Below, piece after piece: positions 50,337 to 60,003 of a stretch of DNA of 64,000 nt. A program made the position numbers and the translations under genes. Each line of letters starts with the position of its first letter. Within the stretch, counting starts at the first letter, position 1. Source of the stretch: Zeus faber (taxonomy: Eukaryota > Chordata > Actinopteri > Zeiformes > Zeidae); assembly GCA_960531495.1 (NCBI GenBank), contig CAUIJY010000071.1, positions 1,054,001-1,118,000 on the forward strand, given 5' to 3'. The notes under the pieces were generated by a model. The model made no database searches and was not told the DNA's origin. It worked only from the letters and a program-made list of their open reading frames with translations.

Positions 50337-53300
50337 AAACTTTCAATCTTTCTCTCAATATTTCTTTCAATCTTTCTTTCTTTAAATCTTTCTTTCAATC
50401 TTTCTTTCAAACTTTCAATCTTTATTTCAATCTTTCAATCTTTCAATCTTTCTTTCATTCTTTCTTTCAATATTTCAATTTTTCAATCTTTCTTTCATTC
50501 TTTCTTTTAATCTTTCAATCTTTCTTTCATTCTTTCTTTCAATCTTTCTGTCTTTCAATATTTCTTTCATTCCTTCTTTCAATCTTTCTTTCAAATTTTC
50601 TTTCAATCTTTATTTTTTCAATATTTCTTTCAATCTTTCTTTCATTCTTTCTTTCAGTCTTTCAAAATTTGTTTCAAACTTTCAATCTTTCTTTCAATCT
50701 TTCAGTCGTTCAATCTTTCTTTCAATCTTTCAATCTTCAATCTTTCAATCTATCTTTCAGTCTATCTTTCAATCATTCAATCTTTCAATCTTTCTTTCAA
50801 TCTTTCTTTCTTTCAATCTTTCTTTCAATCTTTCTTTCATTCTTTCCTTCAGTCTTTCAATCTTTCTTTCAATCTTTCTTTCAATCTTTCTTTCATTCTT
50901 TCTTTCAATCTTTCTTTCAATCTTTCAATCTTTCTTTCAATATTTCTTTCAATCTTTCTTACTTTCAATCTTTCTTTCTTAAAATCTTTCTTTCAATCTT
51001 TCTTTCAAACTTTCAATCTTTCTTTAATTCTTTCTTTCAATCTTTCTTACTTTCAATTTTTCTATCTTTCAATATTTCTTCCAATCTTTCAATCTTTCTT
51101 TTGTTATTCTTTCAATCTTTCTTTCAAACTTTCATTCTTTATTTCAATCTTTCAATCTTTCAATCTTTCTTTCATTCTTTATTTCAATCTTTCAATCTTT
51201 CAATCTTTCTTTCATTCTTTCTTTCAATCTTTCTTTCAATCTTTCAATCTTTCTTTCAATATTTCTTTCAATCTTTCTTTCTTTAAATCTTTCTTTCAAT
51301 CTTTCTTTCAAACTTTCAATCTTTCTTTCAATATTTCTTTCAATCTTTCTTTCTTTAAATCTTTCTTTCAATCTTTCTTTCAAACTTTCAATCTTTATTT
51401 CAATCTTTCAATCTTTCAAACTTTCTTTCAATCTTTCTTTCAATCTTTCTTCCATTCTTTCTTTCAATATTTCAATCTTTCAACCTTTCTTTCATTCTTT
51501 CTTTCAATCTTTGAATCTTTCTTTAATTTTTTCTTTCAATCTTTCTTACTTTCAATTTTTCTATCTTTCAATATTTCTTCCAATCTTTCAATCTTTCTTT
51601 TGTTATTCTTTCAATCTTTCTTTCTTTCAATCTTTCTATCCATCTATCTATCAATCTTTTTTTCATTCTTTCTTTCAATCTTTCTTTTTTCAATCTTTCT
51701 TGCAAACTTTCTTTCAATTGTTTAATCTTTCAATCTTTCTTTCATTCTTTCTTTCAATCTTTTTTTCATTCTTTCTTTCAATATTTCAATCTTTCAATCT
51801 TTCTGTCATTCTTTCTGTCAATCTTTCAATCTTTCTTTCATTCTTTCTTTCAATCTTTCTTACTTTCAATTTTTCTATCTTTCAATATTTCTTCCAATCG
51901 TTCAATCTTTCTTTTATTATTTCTTTCAATCTTTCTTTCTTTCAATCTTTCTTTCATTCTTCCTTTCAATATTTCAATTTTTCAATCTTTCTTTGAATCT
52001 TTCAATCTATCTTTCAGTCTATCTTTCAATCATTCAATCTTTCAATCTTTCTTTCAATCTTTCTTTCAATCTTTCTTTCATTCTTTCCTTCAGTCTTTCA
52101 ATCTTTCTTTCAATCTTTCTTTCAATCTTTCTTTCAATCTTTCTTTCATTCTTTCTTTCAATCTTTCTTTCAATCTTTCAATCTTTCTTTCAATATTTCT
52201 TTCAATCTTTCTTACTTTCAATCTTTCTTTCTTAAAATCTTTCTTTCAATCTTTCTTTCAAACTTTGATTCTTTATTTCAATCTTTCAATCTTTCAATCT
52301 TTCTTTCATTCTTTCTTTCAATCTTTCAATCTTTCTTTCAATATTTCTTTCAATCTTTCTTTCTTTAAATCTTTCTTTCAATCTTTCTTTCAAACTTTCA
52401 ATCTTTATTTCAATCTTTCAATCTTTCAAACTTTCTTTCAATCTTTCTTTCAATCTTTCTTTCATTCTTTCTTTCAATATTTCAATCTTTCAACCTTTCT
52501 TTCATTCTTTCTTTCAATCTTTGAATCTTTCTTTAATTTTTTCTTTCAATCTTTCCTACTTTCAATTTTTCTATCTTTCAATATTTCTTCCAATCTTTCA
52601 ATCTTTCTTTTGTTATTCTTTCAATCTTTCTTTCTTTCAATCTTTCTATCCATCTATCTTTCAATCTTTTTTTCATTCTTTCTTTCAATCTTTCTTTTTT
52701 CAATCTTTCTTGCAAACTTTCTTTCAATTGTTTAATCTTTCAATCTTTCTTTCATTCTTTCTTTCAGTCTTTCAATCTTTTTTTCATTCTTTCTTTCAAT
52801 ATTTCAATCTTTCAATCTTTCTGTCATTCTTTCTGTCAATCTTTCAATCTTTCTTTCATTCTTTCTTTCAATCTTTCTTACTTTCAATTTTTCTATCTTT
52901 CAATATTTCTTCCAATCGTTCAATCTTTCTTTTATTATTTCTTTCAATCTTTCTTTCTTTCAATCTTTCTTTCCATCTTTCTTTCAATCTTTCTTTCATT
53001 CTTTCTTTCAATCTTTCTTTTTTCAATATTTCTTTCAATCTGTCAGTTTTTCTTTCATTCTTTCATTCTTTCTTTCAATTGTTCTTTCATTCTTTCTTTC
53101 AATCTTTCTTTAAATATTTCAATCTTTCAATCTTTCTTTCAATCTTTCTTTCAATCTTTCAGTCTTTCTTTCATTCTTTCTTTCAATATTTCAATCTTTC
53201 AATCTTTCTTTCATTCTTTCTTTCAATCTTTCTTACTTTCAATTTTTCTATCTTTCAATATTTCTTCCAATCGTTCAATCTTTCTTTTATTATTTCTTTC

Positions 53301-56300
53301 AATCTTTCTTTCTTTCAATCTTTCTTTCCATCTTTCTTTCAATCTTTCTTTCATTCTTTCTTTCAATCTTTCTTTTTTCAATATTTCTTTCAATCTGTCA
53401 GTTTTTCTTTCATTCTTTCATTCTTTCTTTCAATTGTTCTTTCAATCTTTCTTTAAATATTTCAATCTTTCTTTTAATCTTTCAGTCTTTCTTTCATTCT
53501 TTCTTTCAATATTTCAATCTTTCAATCTTTCTTTCATTCTTTCTTTCAATCTTTCAATCTTTCAATTTTTCTATCTTTCAATATTTCTTCCAATCGTTCA
53601 ATCTTTCTTTCATTATTTCTTTCAATCTTTCTATTGTTATATCTTTCAATCTTTCTTTCTTTCAATCTTTCTTTCCATCTTTCTTTCAATATTTCTTTCA
53701 TTCTTTCTTTCAATCTTTCTTTCATTATTTCTTTCAGTCGTCCAATCTTTCTTTCAATCTTTCAGTCGTTAAATCTTTCTTTCAATCTTTCTTTCAATCT
53801 TTCAATCTTCAATCTTTCAATCTATCTTTCAGTCTTTCAATCTTTCTTTCAAACTTTCAATATTTCTTTCAATCTTTCTTTCTTTCAATCTTTCTTTCCA
53901 TCTTTCTTTCAATATTTCTTTCATTCTTTCTTTCAATCTTTCTTTCATTATTTCTTTGTCTTTCAATCTTTCTTTCAAACTTTCAATCTTTCTTTCAATC
54001 TTTCAGTCGTTCAATCTTTCTTTCAATCTTTCTTTCAATCTTTCAATCTTCAATCTTTCAATCTATCTTTCAGTCTTTCAATCTTTCTTTCAAACTTTCA
54101 ATATTTCTTTCAATCTTTCAGTCATTCAATCTTTCTTTCAATCTTTCTTTCAATCTTTCAATCATTCAATCTTTCAATCTTTCTTTCTTTCAATCTTTCT
54201 TTCATTCTTTCCTTCAGTCTTACAATCTTTCTTTCAATCTTTCTTTCATTCTTTCTTTCAATCTTTCTTTAAATCTTTCAATCTTTCTTTCAATATGTCT
54301 TTCAATCTTTCTTACTTTCAATCTTTCTTTTTTTAAATCTTTCTTTCAATCTTTCTTTCAAACTTTCATTCTTTATTTCAATCTTTCAGTCTTTCTTTCA
54401 TTCTTTCTTTCAATCTTTCTTTCAATCTTTCAATCTTTCTTTCAATATTTCTTTCAATCTTTCTTTCTTTAAATCTTTCTTTCAATCTTTCTTTCAAACT
54501 TTCAATCTTTATTTCAATATTTTCTTTCAATATTTCAATCTTTCTTTCATTCTTTCTTTCAATCTTTCAATCTTTCTTTAATTCTTTCTTTCAATCTTTC
54601 TTACTTTCAATTTTTCTATCTTTCAATATTTCTTCCAATCTTTCAATCTTTCTTTTGTTATTCTTTCAATCTTTCTTTCAAACTTTCATTCTTTATTTCA
54701 ATCTTTCAATCTTTCAATCTTTCTTTCATTCTTTATTTCAATCTTTCAATCTTTCAATCTTTCTTTCATTCTTTCTTTCAATCTTTCTTTCAATCTTTCA
54801 ATCTTTCTTTCAATATTTCTTTCAATCTTTCTTTCTTTAAATCTTTCTTTCAATCTTTCTTTCAAACTTTCAATCTTTATTTCAATCTTTCTTTCAATAT
54901 TTCAATCTTTCTTTCATTCTTTCTTTCAATCTTTCAATTTTTCTTTCATTCTTTCTTTCAATCTTTCAATCTTTCTTTCATTCTTTCTTTCAATCTTTCT
55001 TACTTTCAATTTTTCTATCTTTCAATATTTCTTCCAATCGTTCAATCTTTCTTTCATTATTTCTTTCAATCTTTCTTTCTTTCAATCTTTCTTTCCATCT
55101 TTCTTTCAATCTTTCTTCCATTCTTTCTTTCAATGTTTCTTTTTTCAATATTTCTTTCAATCAGTCAATTTTTCTTTCATTCTTTCTTTCAATCGTTCTT
55201 TCATTCTTTCTTTCAATCTTTCAATCTTTCTTTAAATATTTCAATCATTCAATCTTTCTTTCAATCTTTCTTTCAATCGTTCAATCTTTCTTTCATTCTT
55301 TCTTTAAATATTTCCATCTTTCAATCTTTCTTTCATTCTTTCTTTCAATCTTTCAATCTTTCTTTCATTCTTTCTTTCAATCTTTCTTACTTTCAATTTT
55401 TCTCTTTCAATATTTCTTCCAATCGTTCAATCTTTCTTTCATTATTTCTTTCAATCTTTCTTTTATCTCTTTCAATCTTTCTTTCTTTCAATCTTTCTTT
55501 CCATCTTTCTTTTAATCTTTCTTTCATTCTTTCTTTCAATCTTTCTTTTTTCAATCTTTCTTGCAATCTTTCTTTCAATTGTTTAATCTTTCAATCTTTC
55601 TTTCATTCATTCTTTCATTCTTTCTTTCAATCTTTCTTTCAATCGTTCTTTCTTTCTTTTAGTCTTTCTTTCATTCTTTCAATTTTTCAATCTTTCTTTC
55701 ATTCTTTCTTTTAATCTTTCAATCTTTCTTTCATTCTTTCTTTCAATCTTTCTTTCATTCTTTCTTTCATTCTTTCTTTCAATCTTTCTTTCAATCGTTC
55801 TTTCTTTCTTTTAGTCTTTCTTTCAATCTTTCAATTTTTCAATCTTTCTTTCATTCTTTCTTTTAATCTTTCAATCTTTCTTTCATTCTTTCCTTCAGTC
55901 TTTCATTCTTTCTTTCAATCTTTCTTTTTTCAATCTTTCTTGCAATCGTTCTTTCAATTGTTTAATCTTTCAATCTTTCTTTCATTCTTTCTTTCAGTCT
56001 TTCAATCTTTTTTTCAATCTTTCTTTCATTCTTTCTTTCAATCTTTCTGTCCGTCATTCTTTCTTTCAGTCTTTCTTTCGTTCTTTATTTCAATCTTTGT
56101 TTCATTCTTTCTTTCAATCTTTCATTCAATCTTTCTTTCAATCTTTCTTTCAATCTTTCTTTCAATCTTTCTTTCAATCGTTCTTTCATTCTTTATTTTA
56201 ATCTTTCAATCTTTCTTTAATTGTTTCTTTCAATCTTTCTGTCTTTCAATATTTCTTTCAATCTTTCAATCTTTCTTTTTTTTCAATCTTTCTTTCAATC

Positions 56301-56750
56301 TTTCTTTTATTCTATCTTTAAATCTTTCTGTTTTTTCAATCTTTCTTGCAATCTTTCTTTCAGTCTTTCAATCTGTCTTTCAAACTTTCAATCTTTCTTT
56401 CAATCTTTCAATCTTTCAATCTTTCTTTCAATTTTTCTTTCAATCTTTCAGTCTTTCTTTCATTCTTTCTTTCAATCTTCAATCTTTCAATCTTTCAATC
56501 TTTCTTTCATTCTTTCTTTCAATCTTTCAATCTTTCTTTCAATATTTCTTTCAATCTTTCTTTCTGTCAATCTTTCTTTCCATCTTTCTTTCCATCTTTC
56601 TTTCATTCTTTCCTTCAGTCTTTCAATCTTTCTTTTAATCTTTCTTTCAATTTTTCTTTCAATCTTTCTTTCATTCTTTCCTTCAATCTTTCAATCTTTC
56701 TTTCAATCTTTCTTTCAATCTTTCATTCATTCCTTCTTTCTATCCTCCTT
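50337..56750. repeat. Terminal alpha-type segment of the array
   Basis: This is mixed alpha-type sequence with several 0.5-1 kb internal duplications, for example about 51.5-52.0 versus 52.5-53.0 kb. The last 400-500 bp (about 56.22-56.73 kb) follow about 2.89-3.33 kb of the window (offset 53,380-53,406). The lattice then breaks down within about 30 bp (CCTTCTTTCTATCCTCC) and unique sequence begins. Confidence 0.8.
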
Positions 56751-56770
56751 TCCCTCATGAAAATGAGGGA
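56751..56770. repeat. Perfect hairpin at the satellite boundary
   Basis: An 8-bp perfect inverted repeat (TCCCTCAT / ATGAGGGA) encloses a GAAA loop. It sits exactly where the satellite lattice stops. It could be chance, or a relic of the breakpoint that joined the array to the flank. Confidence 0.7.
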
Positions 56771-57149
56771 GTGGATGAAGGTAGAGTGTACAGCTCGATC
56801 CGGCGTAGTAAGTTGAGTAAGTAAAGGACGTTTATGAAAATGAAAGATGAAGTTGGTTAAAACCCATCCCCCCATCCCCAATTGGTTAAAACCAATTAGG
56901 ATTTTTATTGGAAGAAAACAAAGAAAATAAAAGGAGTTTATTCCAAAAAATGGGTGGAGCTATGCCCCATAAATTCAGATGTGCCGAGGAGCTAACTTCA
57001 TTCTGAACCTACAGAAGACCCTGACACAAAGTAGGAACACAAGACACCTCTAAATACATACCTATTAAACGTAACCTTTTATTTTTTTTTTATAATTTAC
57101 CATACCAACCTTGACATGGCATAATTGCATGAAGCATTAGTAAATTGGT
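56771..57149. other. Unique AT-rich flank with TTGGTTAAAACC repeats
   Basis: TTGGTTAAAACC occurs at 56853-56864 and again at 56882-56893. The second copy lies in an 8-bp inverted repeat (AATTGGTT, AA spacer, AACCAATT; 56880-56897). Nothing else is recognisable; there is a T-rich tract near 57080-57100. Confidence 0.5.
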
Positions 57150-57218
57150 CATTCAAAATTAATGTTTAGCAAAACTCTTAACATAAATCATTCTAAATTA
57201 ATGCTTAGCAAAACTCTT
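57150..57218. repeat. 39-bp-period direct repeat
   Basis: Two 30-bp copies at 57150-57179 and 57189-57218 match at 28 of 30 positions and end in TTAGCAAAACTCTT. They are separated by 9 bp. The element they belong to is not recognised. Confidence 0.75.
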
Positions 57219-57730
57219 TGCCTACCCACAATCGAGCATAACCCAAATTGAACTCCAATTGGCTATGGGACACACTCCGAGGCTTGATCAACCACGGGAG
57301 GGCCTTCCTCAGGCGAGGGTGTCTAGTGATAATGGTCAAACACCCCATGGTCCTGGGGTCCACTACTGATGATGTGTCCCAAAAATTCAGACCCAATCCT
57401 GATACAGAAATACAGTTTCAAAACTGATTTAAAAGCCAGATTAAAAAAATCAGTTCCAATACAAACACAGAAATACAGTTAAAAACCAACTTAAAAGCCA
57501 TACTAAAAAATTTAGATGCAACCAAAACACGGTTGTTCTGCCTCCCGGTGCGCCCCCCGCGCAGTCAGTATTGCAACATCATAGCATTTGGATGATAGTA
57601 TAATAATATAATAGTAAAATCAGAACAGGCATAAACAGATCAAGGCACACTCAGCCAATCTGATCATGTCCCAGACCCGGATTAACATCTCTTCCATCAG
57701 CCTCTTCACTGCCCTTGAGAAAGCACAATT
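57219..57730. repeat. Unrecognised AT-rich sequence with a 63-bp-period repeat
   Basis: Two diverged copies start with ACAGAAATACAGTT at 57404 and 57467 and share a TTAAAAGCCA core. The rest (57219-57403 and 57516-57730) has a mixed base composition that resembles repeat-derived DNA, but I cannot assign it to a family. Confidence 0.5.
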
Positions 57731-58181
57731 TGTGAGATAATTCATGTTATTGTTGTATGTATACAATGTGGGAGCTATGACAACGTATTAACACGTTATC
57801 TACATCTGCATAGAGATTGATCGTTTATCTGCATATTTCTCTACTGTTCCACAGTTTTACACCGCTTTCATTAACGATACCAAAAGTGCGCTCCTGTCTC
57901 TGGGTACTTATTGCAAGAGTGTTTAGCTCGCTGTATAGCCAAGTACAGCTACATGTGGTGAGGGCTTAAGAGTAAAAAGATTGGCCTCACCTCAAGGCAT
58001 TGCTGAGAGCAATGATGTCAGAACACCCAGGGCCCACGGAACCCTCAGACCCCTCGGAAGGCTGAGGCTCCACAGAACTCGTGGGCCCAAACAGACAGCC
58101 AGGCTTGGAGGAACGGGCAAAAGGCCTGGACCGCAGTGGCAGTACAACTTTGAGTGCGCAAAGCGGGCTTGGCAACGCATC

Positions 58182-58265
58182 CAGCAGGTCCTTCAAGTCG
58201 GCCAACAAGGCCATTAAGTCGGGCCAATAAGACCCTTAAATTAGCCAGCAGGTCTATCAAGTCCA
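58182..58265. repeat. Four degenerate 21-bp repeats in the presumed U3
   Basis: Four units of about 21 bp follow the pattern CARYARGNCCNTYAAGTCGG: 'CAGCAGGTCCTTCAAGTCGG', 'CAACAAGGCCATTAAGTCGG', a diverged 'CAATAAGACCCTTAAATTAG' and 'CAGCAGGTCTATCAAGTCCA'. Tandem repeats in U3 often act as enhancers in retroviral LTRs. On the minus strand the units read as leucine-rich heptads, which follows from the 21-bp period and is probably incidental. Confidence 0.65.
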
Positions 58266-58754
58266 GAAGGTGAAACGTCAGTGCAATCACAGTGGCATGC
58301 GCTAGAGCCGCAGTTGCACGTATGTAGGCTGTGAGAGAAAAATGCACATGATCAACTATTTGAATGAGGTTTTACATGTTTTATACAGGACAATAGCCTT
58401 TTGTATGTTACTTAGTTATAAAACTCATTGTCTATGGGTTTTTATGAGTCACTCAGAGTTAATATAAAGAGACAAAAAAATTGTCTGTATGTGTCTGTGT
58501 GTAAAAACTGTCTAAAACATTTCAGTTGTAGTATTGGAAAAACCAGACCACATTCCATCCTTCACTTAACCTTGTGTGGAGATAAGGATAAGGACAAGAG
58601 GGACTTAAAAGAGCGTTGTGTGTTTGTTTTATGGTACAGTAGGATTGTGTCTGTGACCGAAGTTTGACTGTTAAATCACTGTTTGGGGGAACACCCAGGG
58701 ATATGACTGAGGATCAGAGTTGTAAATGACACCTGACACACAACCTCTCTTTGG

Positions 58755-58760
58755 TATAAA
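58755..58760 (+). promoter_or_regulatory. Candidate LTR TATA box
   Basis: TATAAA lies 86 bp upstream of the AATAAA signal, the order expected at the U3/R boundary of an LTR. Confidence 0.5.
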
Positions 58761-58840
58761 GCCCTCTTCGTCAGTAATAGGGGTAGACTGATCAGAACAC
58801 TGCTTTGAAGCATGACGGTATCTTTCTCTTTATTTTGCAG

Positions 58841-58846
58841 AATAAA
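58841..58846 (+). promoter_or_regulatory. Candidate LTR polyadenylation signal
   Basis: AATAAA is followed by a T-rich stretch (CAGTTTTGTTTTCC) within 20-35 bp, consistent with an R-region poly(A) signal. Confidence 0.5.
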
Positions 58847-58908
58847 TATCTTTAATACTCTCAGTTTTGTTTTCCTGTAGCGGGCAGATTAACCTCACCG
58901 ACCACCTA

Positions 58909-58921
58909 GGATAATTTATCC
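58909..58921. promoter_or_regulatory. 13-bp palindrome at the LTR 3' end
   Basis: GGATAA-T-TTATCC is a perfect 6-bp inverted repeat four bases before the proposed LTR end. It may be part of the terminal recognition sequence for integrase, or chance. Confidence 0.4.
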
Positions 58922-58928
58922 AACAATC

Positions 58929-58946
58929 TGGCGACGATGATGAGAC
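58929..58946 (+). other. Candidate tRNA primer-binding site
   Basis: TGGCGACGATGATGAGAC starts with TGG, complementary to a tRNA CCA tail, and lies 3 bp after the CA end of the proposed LTR, the usual arrangement for minus-strand priming. I cannot name the primer tRNA from memory. Comparing the reverse complement with fish tRNA 3' ends would decide it. Confidence 0.45.
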
Positions 58947-59127
58947 TCTCTTCATGTCCAGGTTGTGTGCCCAGCGGCAGTCAGAGACCGGCCGTAAGAT
59001 ATCCAACAAGGAGTCGTCTGGACAGGTCCAGCAAAGGCAACACAAGATTCCCGAAAAGTGAAGGTGACGACTCACTGAGATATTGTTCCGATCAAGGAAG
59101 ATCTGAGTAAGCTTAAAGATTGAATCA
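58947..59127 (+). other. Leader-like sequence between the primer site and the hAT insertion
   Basis: This is about 180 bp of non-repetitive sequence with no convincing open frame on the plus strand. It would be the start of the retroviral untranslated leader if the LTR call is right. Confidence 0.35.
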
Positions 59128-59135
59128 ATCTAGAG
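59128..59135. repeat. Candidate 8-bp target site of the hAT element
   Basis: ATCTAGAG directly precedes the CAGGGG end of the element. An 8-bp TCTAGAG-like target duplication is usual for hAT elements. The second copy is not found because the 3' end of the element is missing. Confidence 0.5.
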
Positions 59136-59326
59136 CAGGGGTCGGGAACCTATGGCTCGCGAGCCAATTACGGCTCTTTTGATGACGGTATATGGCTCGC
59201 ATACAATTTTGAGCTAAAATTGTTCATCACAATTAACAAGTAATAAATTATTATTCTGTGTCATTTTAAAGTAAAACAGGTAAGAGAAATTACAACTTGA
59301 AAATAAAATTCAAAATATAAATGTGG

Positions 59327-59779
59327 CGGACAAAGTAGTCAAGCACCGGCTGCGGACAACATAAAGACTCCGGGGCGCCATTTACTCGGCGCCCTGCCCC
59401 TACCGGGTCTCTGCTCAGGCACAACTTGTGGAAGTCTCTGCCCACAGGTAAGGGCTTAGGGAAGGAGATGGCTGTGGTGCGCCGACATGGCGAAAGTTTT
59501 ACTGTTCATTTCAACTTGCAGGCCACAATTATATGTATCACTGAGGATCATTATAATAATTGTGGATAATAATGATCCTCTTGGGAGCAGGAGGAATGGC
59601 GTTCCACTGCTGGACTGCTTACGAGCCCATGCGCCGATCCCCTCTGTAAGACAGACAAACATTAAGAAAACTCCCTGCCTCGAGTCGGACCAATCAGCTG
59701 AACAAAAGTGGACAGAAGTCGAAAAAACTTCAATATGTATGTGACAAATAATCTCTTGAACTTGAACTTGAACTTGAAA
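59327..59779. other. Foreign segment within the hAT element
   Basis: This segment has higher GC and does not look like hAT transposase. It contains a 12-bp perfect inverted repeat, GAGGATCATTAT / ATAATGATCCTC (59543-59554 and 59569-59580, 14-bp loop). It ends in a hexamer microsatellite, (CTTGAA) repeated about four times (59755-59778), which resembles the short tandem tail of some fish non-LTR elements. The short frames on either strand look incidental. It may be a second element nested in the hAT. Confidence 0.45.
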
Positions 59780-60003
59780 CTGAAGACCAGCTGATTCTTA
59801 AAACTTGGAACGAGCGTCCCGTCACACAGCACACAATGCAGCGTGTGAGTAATGCCGTATTGACCATGTTTGGCTTTACAAATGCATGTGAGCAGTCTTT
59901 CTCGCATCTGAGAAACATTAAGACCATCCTACGCTTAAGTTTAACTGATGGAAGCCTCAACGCCTGCATTAAGCTTAACCTCACAACGTATGATCCAGAC
60001 TAG
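59780..60003 (+). pseudogene. hAT transposase C-terminal (dimerisation) fragment
   Basis: An open frame ending at the TAG at 60001-60003 contains LTMFGFTNACEQSFSHLRN, followed by LTDGSLNACIKLNLTTYDP. These are the conserved core of the hAT C-terminal dimerisation domain: hydrophobic strand, CE-SFS-type helix, then the L-D-LNAC-KL helix. In full transposases of roughly 600 residues this lies at the extreme C-terminus and helps form the oligomeric transpososome. Only about 75 codons remain. The DDE catalytic residues and zinc finger are absent, and the frame runs upstream into the CTTGAA repeat rather than into transposase. It cannot encode an active enzyme. The family call rests on recognised motifs; the subfamily (GTF2IRD2/EPM2AIP1-type) is an inference. 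Confidence 0.75.

Larger units (their letters stand above)
1..56750. repeat. Giant pyrimidine-rich tetranucleotide-lattice satellite array
   Basis: The plus strand is almost entirely T, C and A, with G about once in 60 bases or fewer. C recurs every fourth base, and the three bases between are mostly TTT, AAT or ATT. Non-CTTT tetramers are nearly always separated by one or two CTTT units, so the array reads as mixed 8-mers (CTTTCAAT) and 12-mers (CTTTCTTTCAAT, CTTTCTTTCATT). Rare variants (CGTT, CAGT, CAAA, CTGT, CCAT, TTGC, TTAC) act as landmarks showing that long blocks have been copied. The array runs off the left edge of the window and stops abruptly near 56750. Open frames in all three forward phases give repetitive F/L/S/N/I/Q/H peptides because the common tetramers contain no stop codon. 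I regard them as non-coding. Function is unknown. Confidence 0.97.
57731..58925 (+). mobile_element. Candidate retroviral long terminal repeat (LTR)
   Basis: The proposed LTR starts TGTGAGATAATT and ends ATTTATCCAACA. Its tips form an imperfect inverted repeat and give the TG...CA ends of retroviral LTRs. About 1.2 kb is a normal length. Within it are a repeat cluster in the presumed U3 (58182-58265), a TATAAA box (58755), an AATAAA signal (58841), and a palindrome just before the end. A primer-binding-site candidate follows 3 bp after the end. The matching 3' LTR is outside the window, so the boundaries rest on these signals alone. Short open frames on either strand inside it look incidental. 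Confidence 0.5.

Noticed and set aside
1..56750. CRISPR-like or other spacer-repeat array
   Set aside because: There are no constant repeats separating unique spacers. Both repeat and intervening sequence are made of the same tetramers.
1..56750. Ribosomal DNA spacer or telomeric array
   Set aside because: Pyrimidine-rich repeats occur in some rDNA spacers, but no rRNA sequence, promoter or TTAGGG repeats are present in the window.
31..56816. Dozens of long plus-strand open frames (up to about 790 codons) in the satellite
   Set aside because: The common tetramers contain no stop codon, all three phases are open at once, the peptides are low-complexity F/L/S/N/I/Q repeats, and homologous copies open in different lengths. 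No domain, splice structure or start context supports a gene.
57205..57396. 63-codon minus-strand frame beginning MGLNFWDTSS
   Set aside because: It has some mixed-composition, protein-like character, but it is short, overlaps a direct repeat at its end and has no recognisable family. Left as unassigned repeat-like DNA.
57981..58347. Overlapping short frames on both strands in the proposed U3
   Set aside because: Several frames are open together because of GC-rich composition and the 21-bp repeat. None shows a domain.
58428..58667. 79-codon plus-strand frame beginning MSMGFYESLR
   Set aside because: No recognisable domain, and it lies within the proposed LTR just upstream of the TATA box.
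59456..59984. Short frames on both strands across the hAT element
   Set aside because: The only supported coding remnant is the plus-strand transposase C-terminus. The others are antisense or cross the CTTGAA repeat.
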